The notes beneath the pieces were generated by a model, which was given only the letters and a program-made list of their open reading frames with translations, was not told the origin of the DNA and did no database searches. Of a stretch of DNA of 64,000 bases, positions 1 to 13,400 are shown piece after piece; position 1 is the stretch's first letter, and each line of letters opens with the position of its first letter. Made by a program: the position numbers and the translations under genes. Origin of the DNA: Phorcus lineatus (taxonomy: Eukaryota; Mollusca; Gastropoda; Trochida; Trochidae); the NCBI GenBank assembly GCA_921293015.1, contig OV121086.1, positions 44,223,402-44,287,401 on the forward strand. The letters are read 5' to 3'.

Positions 1-3000
1 CCCTATTTGGAACATTCCCGAAGATTGAATATATGATCTTATGTAACTAACCATTGAGTAGCAAATTTCCAATATCTTTTTTCTTGTATTTTAATCTGTC
101 ACGTATAAAGGAAGTGGGAAAATTGAATTAACATAATTTTAAATGAGCTTTTGAAGCTAATATGTATAAACAAATTACTTACCTTTTCATTGATTCAACA
201 TTATATGGATTTTTTATTACTTGAAATTTTGTAGTTTGGTTGACGTTACCCTGAAGGGCACAGATTATGTTGTTGGGGTCAAATATGTCAAATTTTGTAA
301 ATGGTGTTATTTGATCGAGAAGTAGTGGTTGTCTATGAAAATCAACATCTTAATGCTTATCAGCTCAGCCAAGCGATAGCAAACAGATTAACGTGCAATT
401 TATCATCGAAAACCGGACAATGGCGCACGCCAATGACTCAAGCGTAATTATGGAATCTTACTGCCCGCAGATCTAAAGGCAAATATTAGTTGGTAGTATC
501 AATTATGTGACCGTTTTGTTATCAATGAAAAAAAGAAAATATCCTAATTTGGGCATTTTGTAGATAAAGATGCAAGTTCAATAAGGATATTTGAACCTAA
601 CACAGGACAATGGTTGGCTCTTATTTAAGGCACATGAATTATTCTAATCATACTCTGTGTGAGGTTTGTATTGTGCTGTGTTAAAGTTCTTAATCTCATA
701 TTGGACGAAAACTAAAACAAGTTTTTTCGGTGGTACAATTTACAATTTGTTGATTAAATAGGATGTGCAATGAACCATACCAAGAAAAAAGAAAATCTTG
801 TTAACGAGAAACTAAATTCAAATTAGCTTAAGTAGAAGAAGATGTACATTCAGTTAAAGTAGTGATATTCTGAGATTATTTTGAGGTTTTTGTAAATATT
901 ATTTCAAAACGAAAGTATATTTTATGATATAACAATAGTTTTAAGGTATACCTTTAACCATTGCGCAGATATTAGCAAATCTAATAACAAAAAGTTGTTT
1001 ATTATATTACATATATTGTTTGTCTCCAATAACAGAAAACAGAAGACGATGCATTTCCTTACTGATTTAATAATTGTAGAGTAGAAATAGCTTGTGCATT
1101 TTCCTCCTACATGACCTAAATATAACGTTACACTCACAAATAGAAACCTATACTTGAAACAAGAGTATATGTACTTTCTTTGTGATTTTGTAAAAACTGG
1201 CCAACTATTCATCTTGTTATATACGGCATACCGAAAATTTGATCACCTACTTACCCATCTGAGAGCAAATATCATGTGTTTTTCTGTTTTGACGCATCAT
1301 GGCATGGAAGTGTTTTGAGGTCATATCATATACGGTTATTTGTAAAATGTTTGGTATGTCGTTGAAGTGATTCATTCATCAGAGATTAACTTAGAACAAT
1401 CGAGTTCATGTTTTCCTTCTAAAACTCTTATGAGTGATTAACACCGTCAAACATTATAGTCATGATAAAAAATTAAATATCGAACCTCATCTGTCTTTTT
1501 CTTCTTTTCCGAATTTCGAAAATTTGCACAATCAATCTGACAATCAAATGTTAGATTACAGAATTTTTATGTTATATACATATACATGTACACGTCCTTT
1601 TCACTGCATCCAATCAGCGACGAAGCTAGACACTTATAGGTTCGATTTTTATGAATGCGGGTCTGTGACTGGTTTGATTGTTTTAGGTCTGACCCAACAT
1701 ATCCGGAATGGTTGCATGACTTTGAATAAGATGTAATGGTCATGCATTTCTTGCAATCGAAACTTGGAAAAGATAAAATATTTGGAAAACCAAATCAAAA
1801 TATTTCCATCATTGTAATATCAACATAATATTCTTATGATAAAAAAACCAAAGAAAACAACCCTACATATTATCATCACTTTATTCTCTATATGATCATC
1901 GCTTCGTTTCGTGAGTTTTGAGAAAAAAAATCTATCTCTTAAATCAATATATGGAATGTCGAAAATATTAAACTGATAGGTATGCTTTCATTGTGTTCAT
2001 TTTTAAAAACTTATGAACAGCTCTCAACTTGTTCAAAAATGATTTTCGATAACTTATGCCTAATTTTAACGACATATTTGTAAATAAATCACATTATGAT
2101 TCATTTACCCACATAGTCAAATAAGACTTCAATATGTTGTATGATGCTTGTTGATAAGAGAATATACCTATGAGAGACGAATGGATCAGTGACAACGCCT
2201 CAAGACCATAGCTACATCAAAGTTACCATGTGCATTAAATGTGTTTAATTGTACAGTTTTATCTATTTTTATGTTCACTAGCAAGAAATAAACATTTAAC
2301 AGTCTTAATAAACTAATCATTGAAATGAAAAATACGAATCGCAATGCTGTATATTTACTCCACTAACGAGAAATCCCAGTGATACAACCAATATAAGACA
2401 TTGTCATATAATATAACCAAAGTTTACTTTGTGTGGTTCCTAATTTTCTTCATATTTAGTTTCAAACTGTTTTTACCCTCAAATGTCTCCCACACCACTA
2501 AAATTGAAGTTCTTTTAGAAAATAATATCATGGATTTTATCAGCCAGTCTCGGTATCTTATAATTCGAAATGTTCGCATGTGTTTTTCGGCGATATAACA
2601 TATTAAGCTTCCTGTATAATGGTAAATGAATTTCAACAAGATAATTTTGGAAGATTGTATTTAGAATAGAACTCAGTACAGTTAATGAAACAAATAATAA
2701 GAGACGAGTAAAACATGTTCATTGATGTAAACAACAATTGCTTTGACTGCTTTCTATCAAATACATTGATTTAATTTTATCATTTGTAAATAGGTACATA
2801 AGTTGTCAATGTCAAGATGGAGAAACGAAACAGTTATGTCTAGAAAAACCATGAACATTTAAATTTGCAACATGGCTTGTAAGAATTTATCAACCGCCTC
2901 TCTAACGAGAAATCATCATTGCGGACAATGGACCATAACTACTTTTTACGATTATGATCTTGGTTGCATACTTGTTTGAAGTTATCGGAAATAGATTTAA

Positions 3001-5749
3001 TCTTTTGATTTTCTGTGTGAAATGAAACCAATGCCTTTATGGTAAGAGGACCGAGATCTCGAATTAACATTTTGAACAACTACAATCTTAAAATCTCTCC
3101 TTCCATTCTTTGCATTTAGGAGAATCCGTAAAATGTTTTCCGAAGTTATCTTACCGATACTGATATAATTTGTACCTTGACCAAGCATTGGACTTACATG
3201 CTAAACTTTATTGCATGGGGCTATATTCAATAAAAGACACATGCACATTGTGTCATTGCAAACTGTTTAAAATATTGCATTCCTGGACACAGTCACTTTA
3301 ATCTAAAACTATGGTTACAATTCAGGTCAAATACTAGAAATCAAGAGAGCGCACGATCTCATAATTGTACCAGAGCATCTCTCTTCACGCAAGCAATGAC
3401 AATCATCTTGACTTTCTAATTCTATCTGATACACCTCCCACGCAATAAACATGTAGCTGGATGAATTTCACCCGTGGCAATTTGGCCTGTATTGGAATTA
3501 ATTTTCTTGTCATGTAAGGAAATAATGGTGTGTGGTGTTGCTGTCTGCTGGTTATATATTTTGACCTTTTATATATGTTTAAGCGTTTAATGATGTCTTT
3601 TGCATATTAAGTCTTTTTTTTTACAGAACACAGTCGCCAGATTTAGCGACTGAATCATTGCGTAGGCCTCGGTGATAATAAATATGCTTTGCATGCATGC
3701 GGTGTTGGCTGAAATTGGCTGAAATTTTGCAGATACTTTGCAAAGAAGCCCAAGAAGAGCTTGTATTACAACAGAGGTAAGTAAAGAAATCTACGACGGA
3801 GCTACCACTTTAAAGAAAGAGTGTTGACGATTCAGAGTTTTAACCTCCAGTGAGTGGCTCAGCTCGTATTCAGGCAAGTTATTACTGGTTTATATCTTCT
3901 ACGTCACCAAACAAGGATATTTTCTTTATAATGTCCATCTGATGCCGGTGATGTCATAGATGTAGAGTTCTTTCGATCAATGTTCCTCCTGTTGTCAAGA
4001 ACCTTAGTGGCTCCGTGGCCTGTTACGAGGATTCGCAATTCATACGAAGGAGGGAACACCCAGAAATTTGGGTTGAAAAGAAAATGTTAATTAAATCAAG
4101 AGAATGATAAATTCCCTTTGGATCCTCGTTTTTTTATTTGCACTGAGGCTATTTCATTATCAGCATGAATCACATGAAAATCGCGTGGACAGATGTGAAC
4201 GTGAATATTCAAACAAAGGCAGGAGCTTAATTTACCAATACATATCAAGAGCACAGGAAGTATTTAAATGGGCCCTAAATGTGTCAGTTATTACAAATAG
4301 CTAACAAGGATACTATAAACAATGTTATATAACAATGTTTACGAATATAGTTTATGCCAGATAAACCTCGAAACATTGAAAAAATATATGGCATTTACAG
4401 TCAGATGAATCTATTTAAATATCTATTTTAAAAGAAAAAAACCTAAAGAGCATTCTACATTCTGTAAGAACATAATCGTTTTTGTATCTATTAGAAAAAT
4501 ATTCATTAGTCTGCAAGATCCTAAAACAGACCCATAATTGACAAAACGGAAAGTTTTGCTTCTTTAGAATTTTTTGAAAAGATAATTGTCTTATCGTTCA
4601 GGTAAAAATCCAGGTAATCCAATTATATGAATATCAGTTATAGAGGCTTGCTTGAGGGTTTTGGTTCTGCAAATGTAACGGACAGCTTTTTCATGAGCAT
4701 CTCAAAACCTCATCCCTTGTTATTTATAAAGTTTTCTGTGAAAGATTCCTTTCAGTAGGTAATTTTTTTTTATGGAATATGACTAACTTTGCAAAAGAAA
4801 AAACAGTGGTTAAAAGTAAGGTGTATCGGCTAACACTACCACACTTTTAAGAAAGGAAACCATCTCAACGAAACAGTAGGTGTGGTCTGATATCAACAAG
4901 GTGTTCACTATTTAGGATAAATAATCAGATACAAATTAGATCTGCGAATGCTTTGGCAAAATGGCCGTTGGGGTCCGGAAGTTCATACTTCCATTCGCCT
5001 GACGATCAAAGTACCACAGCGGCTGAGCTGATAGATGTAGAAATGATAAACCCTTTTCAAATTAAGGCATTGTTATTAATTGTTGGATATTTTACTGGCG
5101 AATTGTCGACATGTCCTCCTTAGTATCTTACCAGTCAATATCAACGTAATTCATATCAGATATCGATTATAAGATGAATAATGATCCTAGGCATTTTTTC
5201 TAGAAGTAAGAATGTTCGAATTCGGGATGTACCCTCAGGCCAATGGCTCGTAGGCATATTACGCGGGCAAACATCATTGCTTCTTAATAATGCCAACAGG
5301 TAATGTTATATCCATAGAAATGTCATAAATAATTCCAGTGACCCATATTTCAAGTAAAAATCGAGAAAAGCACATGCACAGTAAACGGAGCAGTAGTATT
5401 CATCCTTTACAAACGATAGATAGGAATTATTATCTAAGAACAATAAACTCGATATCACTTTTACAAAAAGAATTGATTAATCTAGTGATTTATATGTACA
5501 GTGATAGTAAGAAAGAATACTTATCCTTAGTTCTTAGTTAGTGTTGTGTTCAGTGACCAGATGACCAATACTTTATAACAGTCAAAGAAAAGTACTATTG
5601 ACAAAGCAAAAAATATTGTTTCATAGCTAACTGTGTAAGTCACATTTTTTCACACTTTTTCATTTCAATGTCGTCGTTATTTTATTTCTTTACGGGGTAA
5701 TTGATAAATATGTACAGTGATGTTATCATGCCGACTGCTTATCAAATAG
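1..5749. other. Left flank without recognisable gene
   Basis: AT-rich sequence with only short open frames that look like chance. The stretch near 1225-1290 resembles 22590-22650 (shared pieces such as GCATACCGAAA and AAATATCATG), so part of it belongs to an old duplicated block. A perfect splice-donor consensus occurs at 3775-3782 (see the 3733-3776 entry). Nothing else could be supported. Confidence 0.5.
3733..3776 (+). other. Possible small internal exon (44 nt)
   Basis: TTTTGCAG lies directly before this stretch and AG|GTAAGTAAAG directly after it, so acceptor and donor consensus bracket 44 nt. The frame beginning with ATA is open across the segment. The tract before the acceptor is not strongly pyrimidine-rich and contains a short direct repeat (TTGGCTGAAA twice). 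No homology is recognised. Chance occurrence is quite possible. Confidence 0.15.
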
Positions 5750-6628
5750 TGTCATATATGTATGTATGTTATTACTATTTCCTCTCGCCACACTCACTGG
5801 CTTGATATTGGGGACTCGCTTATGAGCCTGCGAGAGGTACACTTTGTAATTAAATACAAGGAAAGGTTTTTCATTATTTTATTATAAAAACAGTTAAAGC
5901 AGTTACATCAATGCACAATTCCTATTCTTACCTAGCCGACCTACCTAACTATTAACTGTAACCCCATACTTACTCTACTCCCTTAATACATTACCCATCC
6001 TATCCGATGTTGGCACCACCTGTCCAACTTCCTACTCTGCCTGGGTCAGCTCTGCTCTTCCGGAAAGTTACTCTAACTGACCGTGCATCCGCTTTTTAAC
6101 CCTTGATCACATTAATCTTCTCATGGGTGTGTTTTTCTCTTGACCAATCATTTCTTTACTATACCCTATGACATATGTCAGTCAGAAGTGTACTCTGACC
6201 TTCGACCTCGATAACTTCGAACCTTAACCTCTTTGTGACGTCACTACCTACTTTCTCTAATTGACTAATACACTTTGGCAAATGCTTAGTAATTCATAAC
6301 GTCACGATAATGCATTCTATCTCTCATTTATTCTTCTTACCAAGCTGTTTTTGACATAAGAATGATTACATGTTTGGCTTGGTCGTAAATTCCAATTGAC
6401 CAAATGTCACATATGTCAGAATACTTGGCCTAAACTCATTTCTCTTCCTTGTTCCTCATGATTAATAACTAAAGAACACGCACCTTTTGATCACCTGTCC
6501 TATTATGTCTTTTGTCTACACAGTTGCTACTTTGAAATAATATTTAACTATTCTAACCTTATTTTAAATATACTGAATATTTCCTAAAAACCCATATTCT
6601 AATTTACTTTTAATCTCACTACATAACA
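5750..6628 (-). repeat. 3' LTR of the Gypsy element
   Basis: This 879-bp repeat matches 16169-17040. From 5776 to 6628 I found no difference from 16188-17040. Only the U5 end differs: here there is a short TATG run, and the other copy has a TTA-rich tract about 7 bp shorter. It contains a palindromic TGACGTCA at 6236-6243, a CRE/ATF-type site that could act in the LTR promoter (inference). On the minus strand the LTR opens TGTTATGTAG. Confidence 0.95.
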
Positions 6629-6639
6629 CCTCCCCCCTT
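6629..6639 (-). other. Polypurine tract (PPT)
   Basis: On the minus strand the bases just upstream of the 3' LTR read AAGGGGGGAGG, directly followed by TGTTATG. An all-purine run at this place is the plus-strand priming site expected of an LTR retrotransposon. Confidence 0.85.
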
Positions 6640-8520
6640 ACAAATATGAGTCGCCCTCGACTCAACGAAGAACTAAACATGTAAAGAACCAAGTCAATAC
6701 TGGGTACACCACGGTAGAGCAATATTCTACCTTAAGACATTATTGAAATCGCCAAAACAAAGTAAGGCATGAAGTATGAATTTGGAATAGTAATACAGCA
6801 ACCCAATATTGATTGGCAATGCAAACACAGTAATAACCTAATACCTGAAAAAGAAACATGTAAGCACATATAATACGAAGTCCATCTAGAATCACAACAG
6901 TTAAGAGTTCACCACATAGCTGTTTGTCCACTGCACTGAATATACGTAACGTTAAAGTTCATAGTGCATTTTTGGCTGTCGTCCTCCTCAGAAAGTGAGT
7001 GCGTAATCTGAGGTACTGTCCACCAACACCACCCAGTCATCTTCCATGGCTGAAGTTCACAATGTTCTGCACATCTGGCCATATATATATAAATGTTATC
7101 TCAGTCTCCGGAGATGTCTATTGTAGATGATAGACAAAATCCGATAGATATATAAGTGTTCACTGTCCGTTTAATTCACCACGGTAGGCACAATTCCTAG
7201 TCACTAATCACCTACTGCGACACCACACTCTGACATCGTAGTCAATATTCTGAGACCCTATTGAAAGTCACATTGGTTTCGTCACCGTGTGTCCTCTGGC
7301 GGTCCTCCGTTTGTAGAACTAGTAGGTACACACTCTACCACGGTCCATATATGCGAGACGCCCCTGCAATAGGCACGTCCTCCATCCAGTATCCTGGAGT
7401 AGACCCGGAGCTTATTAATACGTAAGCTTCATCCGCTGAAGCCATCTGCCCTCGCAACCCGCCGACATCACGTGACCCATTCGTCAAGAGTATGCGAACA
7501 GCCGTGGACTTGACGTTTGGCCAGGTTAATTACATCAATCAGAGAACAGCAACAGTTCCTATAACACTTGAAAACGAATGTCAGAATCCAAACAACATGG
7601 ACAACAGATATATAACCCCATTACGCACCTGAAACTAATGACCTCTTTGACAATAACATAAGGTCTATCCGCAAAACTTCATGAAACATCATTCTCTACT
7701 CTAGAAACATTCATGAATCAATCATTCATCGTCGAAGAATCATCGTGTATTATAACAACAGACGGTAACACATTTCTTCTATGTTATGTAATAGTATCGT
7801 ATCTCTGTATGTACGTCTGAATGTATCCTACTACGGACTACACCTGAACAGTATAACTCTTGTCCATCGCGGATATTTCTGTAATTGCCGTCCTTTTATT
7901 CATTATACTCTCAGTAAACTCCAATTTCAGGAAGTCAATATAACTCAGTAAAACCATCCATCAATATCAAAGCAATTTTCTGACATAATTATACGACAAT
8001 CATGAATACACCTTCATGGCTGTATACTAATTGAATATACTTGTACAACATAAGACTGTGTTTGCATTTCTAATAACATAATAACTTCAGAAAATAAATA
8101 AATACCTTGCTCACATAAAACAATATTATGGGGGGGGTTTTGTATCAGACATTTGTGTTGCTTCACATACAATGTATAAAGTTAATTTTGGCTTCAATTC
8201 CCCTTGCTTTCTCGTATTTTATAATTTTAAAAAAAATTCTCTGTGTATCCTGAGAAATTAGTAAAGATCGAAACAGCCATTAATTTGAAAAGAAAAAGAC
8301 TGCCAATGTCTTAAGTTGATAAGTATATAGAGAAAAACCTGTCTCAGACATTCATTTTGACTTTATAAAGATGGAAGAAAGTTGAGATCAAGAGAAAGAT
8401 GAATGAAAAGAAAAGATAGTTACAGTAAAGTCTTTTGCAAGAATGAATTAATCCTGTATGTAGAATATTCATTTTATCCTTTCCATTTATTTTATTGTAA
8501 TCATATGAAGAAAGAACCAA

Positions 8521-8821
8521 AAGATTTAGTCGCCTCTTACGACAGGCTTATTGACGTAATGTTTCTGTGCCGTCAATCAACCGCGGTGCTATTCTAGCCA
8601 GACTAGAAGTTATACGTTGGTTTCTAGTCATCCCGGACACCACACGGGGTCTAGGACCTAATTTTGATGTAAGAATAAAAATATTTGTCCTAAAAAGAAT
8701 TAGTCGCCTTTTACGACCGACCTGTGGATGACATTCTTCAAGTATCATCCAACAGTCTTGGTGCTATTCTATCCAGGCACGGACCGGATGCCGTTGCCAC
8801 TCCCCGGTCACCAAACGGGGT
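8521..8821. repeat. Diverged tandem doublet, SINE-like modules
   Basis: Two copies about 174 bp apart (8521-8651 and 8695-8821) share three blocks in the same order: TTAGTCGCCT-TTACGAC at the start, GGTGCTATTCTA-CCAG in the middle and a CCGG-CACCA-ACGGGG block at the end. The parts between are unrelated. On the minus strand the first block reads GTCGTAA-AGGCGACTAA, which I remember as frequent in molluscan short interspersed repeats (recollection, not checked). A related GGCGTTATTCTAGCCAGG occurs near 57259. Confidence 0.55.
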
Positions 8822-10161
8822 TGAATAATGTCAACTTTTCGCGCTTACTGTATCTTACAGTTCATTCCGTCGCGTTTCATGTGTATCCCGTGTTACTCGC
8901 AATTAATCCTGAACCGTTGTAATGCGGACAACTGAACGATACACGACACGCAACCGACCCGAGTCGCTTTCAAACATAACATGTATTGATCCCAATCGAC
9001 AATGGACAAATGCCGACCGACACCATTAATCATAATAATAATCACTTGACTATATATCGTTCACGAATATGTATACAACATCAGTATGATTCCAATTGAT
9101 TCGGATAGGATTCTCTATAACGTATAAGTAAACAACCGCAACGTTGTCCCTGAAAGTAATTTCTTTAAAATCCATCGCAACATGCATTCCATTTGGAACC
9201 CTCTGTTCGTTCCGATACTATCAATCTCATATCTTCATACTCATTAAAGTAGATAGTTGTAGTTTGATGACGCAGTCCCGTCATTATGCAATTTTAGCTC
9301 GCCGCGATTTCCTTTCCCGCGCACACATCGCAAACGAATTAACTCATATTTCCTCACGTCTCTGTGAAGATGCCACTGTCGGCTACACATACATACTCCA
9401 TGATCTCCGTCACCGACTGACGTTTCCGAAAACTCATATCTCGGTACCTGTATACCCTCTCAAGGGTAGGGTCTCATTTCATCTCTCATCGACATAAGAC
9501 CTCGTCTGTAGCTCATCGCAATTGCATAACTCATAAATGCATTTCCGTAATTGTATAACTTGATGTGTGTAACTCGTACCTGTATAACTCGTATCACTGT
9601 ACAACAAGTACCTCAGCTACCAGCTGGCCTTTCATAATCCATCTCTCTTGTGGATATGAAACTCTTAAATGCAACTTCTAGGCTAGTATTCGCCTTCACT
9701 ATAGTAGACCTTTACACCGCTTGTAAGGACTCCGTGTCACTTCTGCACGACATCATAATCTTGTAATACGTCCTCGACGTTTCGTAAAACACAGTACTGT
9801 ACCCTCTGTAATATATTCGTCATAATATCTCCGCACTTGTGGTAAACAAGTCTCTGCTCCACAAGACTATATCAATATAGCGTTTCTTAATAAATAAGGA
9901 AATAAATATATCATTACAAATATCTCTCATTGGTATCCATTGCAAAAGATACCTCGTCGTAATTGTAAGTCTAACTACTGCCATCATATCTCAATAAATC
10001 ATTGTAAGTTCCTCAGCTCTCATCCGACATCTATATTATCAATCTTACTGTGGACTATGCAAACCATCAACACAACCTATAGGCGAACCGTTGCCTTAAC
10101 CATCTTATGTAGGTATGTCTGTGTAACATCTAGAAACTGATCTCTCTTCCCTGAGAGATAC

Positions 10162-10203
10162 GTAAGCTTCACATTCTGTAATGTAAGCTTCACATTCTGT
10201 AAT
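10162..10203. repeat. 21-bp exact tandem repeat
   Basis: The 21-bp unit beginning GTAAGCTTCACATTC occurs twice head to tail inside the non-coding tail of the LTR element. Confidence 0.9.
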
Positions 10204-10462
10204 ATCGCCGTAACAATCGTCAGACTGTTAATATATACGTTTGTCCACTTAAACTGGAAATAATCCTACATAAATAAAATACTAACTGTAATAATTAAAT
10301 CCAAATGGTAATTGTAAAGAGCATCTCATAGCAAGTGTGCACCCTTACGTCCGACAAACTCTCCACACCACAAAGAGATAATTAGTTTTAAATCAAATTC
10401 AATGAAAAGACATAAACTTTTGTATAATCATGTATCTCACACAGTCACATTAAAAACTTTAT

Positions 10463-13400
10463 CTATTGACGTCTACTCTTACGTCTCTTCTTCGCATTCG
10501 AACGTACTGTTTGTGAGATTTTAAATGCTTGTATCAAGTCACGTGAAATATTCGTACTAGGTTCCCACGTTGCCTCTGAAACTGGATACCCTTCCCAGTG
10601 TACCTTGTAAAACGGCAAACCATTTATTTTCTTGCTTGACATTATTCGCTGAACCTTATACACCTCTGGTTGGCCCAACTTAATATCCTCATTGCCTTCT
10701 TCATCCTCCCTATCCTTGTCATCTCGTAACTCACTCTCTATTTTCGTATTATCATCTTTATTTTCATCAGCAAACCTCACTTTCTTCACACTAGTATTAC
10801 TCTGATTTACTGTTGTATCCTTTGTATCATCCACCACCTCTACTCTTTCTGCTTCGTCACTGTCAACGTCTGCACCATCCCCTTGTGTATCTCTTATCAT
10901 TGGATCTACAAAACGCTTAAGTCTATCAGCATGAACCGGTACATTAAGTAAGCTGTTGTCCTCTACTTTACGTAATTGATATGTACAGTGACCCATTAAA
11001 TCACTAATGTAGTAAGGACCTGTAAAACTGGAACTTAATTTCTTTGATAACCCAGTCCCAACTGCACGTCGATCTAACCATACCTTATCTCCCAATTCAT
11101 AATCTGGCATTTGAGTTTTTCTATCATAATATTCTTTTGATCGTTCTCGTGCTTTTACTAAATTCTGTTTCGCTATATCCCTAGTTACGGTAACTAATTC
11201 TGATATCTCCTGGATTCGCTGTTGAATACTCTGAGGCATTCCACTGTTCGCTTGTAATTCTAAATCAATAGGTAATACTGCCTCTTGTCCGAATACTAAG
11301 AAATAAGGACTAAAGCCAGTTCCTTGTGAATGAGGAGTCGAATTATAAGCAAACGTAACACTAGACAAATACTTATCCCAATCATTTTGGCGTTTATCTA
11401 TGTAGTATTTCAGTGTGACCTCTAAGAAATAATTAAAACGCTCCGAAGCTCCGTTTGTTGCCTGGTGATGACTCGCCGTACGCAGTGATGTAATACCCAT
11501 AATTTTACACAAGTGTTGAAATACTCGACTTATAAAAGCACTTCCATTATCCGATAAAACTGATTTCGGTATTCCAAAAACACAGATAAACCTGTCATAA
11601 AATATTCTGGCTATTTCCGCTGCTTCTACAGTTTGTACTGGAATTGCCAAAGTAAATCGACTAAAACTGCAAGTTATAATTAAGACATGTTTATATCCAG
11701 TTGTTGTTACCGGAAAAGGACCAATCGTATCCATGTGAATTCTCTCCCATAACCTGCCTTGAATCGGTAGTGGTTTTAAAGGTGCATTACGACGACCATA
11801 TGCCCTTTTTACTAACTGACATTCCGTACAAGTCTGGACATAATTTTTAATGTCTGCATACATTGATTTCCAATACATTTTATTTCTGATATGCTGAAAT
11901 GTCCTATCTATTCCTTGGTGACCAGCCAATAAATTATCATGATACGCGGCCAACACCTTATTGACCATAGACTTAGGAATTACTATTTGTTTAATACATC
12001 TAGCAGACCAATTACCTGCCGACTGTGGACCCCATAATCGATAAAGCATATCGTCATCAAGAACATATTCCTTGCACTGTAATCGTAATGTACTTAGCTC
12101 CTTATCCGAAGCTGTCGTGTAGTCCTGCCTTAAATAATCAATCAAAGGACGTAATGTTGGGTCATCATACTGTTTTCTTTTTACCTCCATAATATCCATG
12201 TTGTCCACTAAACCATCATTAACTGTTTGATCGTTATCTTCTAAGAATGACTCGTCATCATCATCCCTTTCAGTGTCTTCCTGTAAAACGTTGGTTACTT
12301 TATCCCCCGTAGTCAATGTAAATAACTGCCCCATATCTGCTAGTACATTGTCATTACTTGCTGGCAAATGATCACATCTAGATAAACAATCAGCATGGCT
12401 TATGGAACGCCCTGGTCTATATTTAATTTTAAAATCAAATTCACCCAAGAATAAAGACCATCTAATTAAACGTGCCGACTTTATGCGATTATTTGTTAGA
12501 TATTGTAAGGCTTTATGATCCGTCATTATAATAAATTTTCTACCTGCCAAATATTCCTTAAAATGTTGAATGCCATTAATAACTCCTAATAATTCTAATT
12601 CTGTGATGGAATAATTCTTCTCAGCTGGTGATAAACTTTTACCTGCATATGCTATCGGATGTTCCTTACCATCTGCATCATTTTGGGCTAAAACATAACC
12701 TAGGCCTTGTAGTGATGCATCAGTAGTCAAAATGAACTCTTTATCCCAATTAGGATACGCTAACACTGGTGGGCTGATTAAAGCAGTTTTCAATTTCTCA
12801 AAAGCAACGTCCTTTTCGTCATCCCAATGAAATTTTGTATCTTTCTGTAACAATTGATTCAATGGATGCGCAATTTTAGAATAGTCCTTAACAAACCTTC
12901 TATAATAAGCTGATAATCCTAAAAAACTTCTTACTTGTTTTTGAGTCTTTGGCGCTGGAAAGTTGGCTATTAAATCTGTCTTTTCAGTATCAACCTGTAC
13001 CCCATTTTTCGAAAAAATATGCCCCAAATATTTAACTTCTTTAGAAGCGAAATCACATTTATTTGGTTTTGCTGTTAAATTCGCAGTTCTTAGACATTCA
13101 AAAACTTCCCTTAAATCCTCCAAATGCTTTTCAAACGAAGTCGAGAAACAAATAATATCATCGAGATAGCATAACGTTGTCTTCCAATTGAGTGATTTAA
13201 ATACTTCTTGTATTACCCTGGAGAACGTGCAAGGTGCACCTGACAATCCAAATGGCATTCGAGTAAATTTATATGACCCATCCTGTGTCACAAATGTCGC
13301 TATGTCTTGAGACTCTTTTGACAGTGGAATTTGAAAATATCCCGAAAATAAGTCAATGGTACTAAAATATTCACTCTTTTTCTCCCCCAAACAATCAATT

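Larger units (their letters stand above)
6640..10462 (-). other. 3.8-kb non-coding tail of the Gypsy element
   Basis: Between the pol stop codon and the PPT there is no open frame of convincing length on either strand, and nothing resembling an envelope gene. Typical Ty3/Gypsy elements have a short spacer or env here. It holds a G7 run near 8132, a diverged doublet at 8521-8821, scattered short repeats such as ACCACGGTAG (near 6707, 7178 and 7335) and a 21-bp exact tandem repeat at 10162-10203. It may be captured foreign DNA or a decayed gene. Confidence 0.7.

Noticed and set aside
9144-9497. 117-residue plus-strand frame in the Gypsy tail as an antisense gene
   Set aside because: No domain, no context, and it sits in a short-repeat region; chance frame.
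6640-10462. Envelope gene that would make the element an errantivirus-like retrovirus
   Set aside because: No long frame and no furin-type or membrane-anchor pattern on the minus strand after pol.
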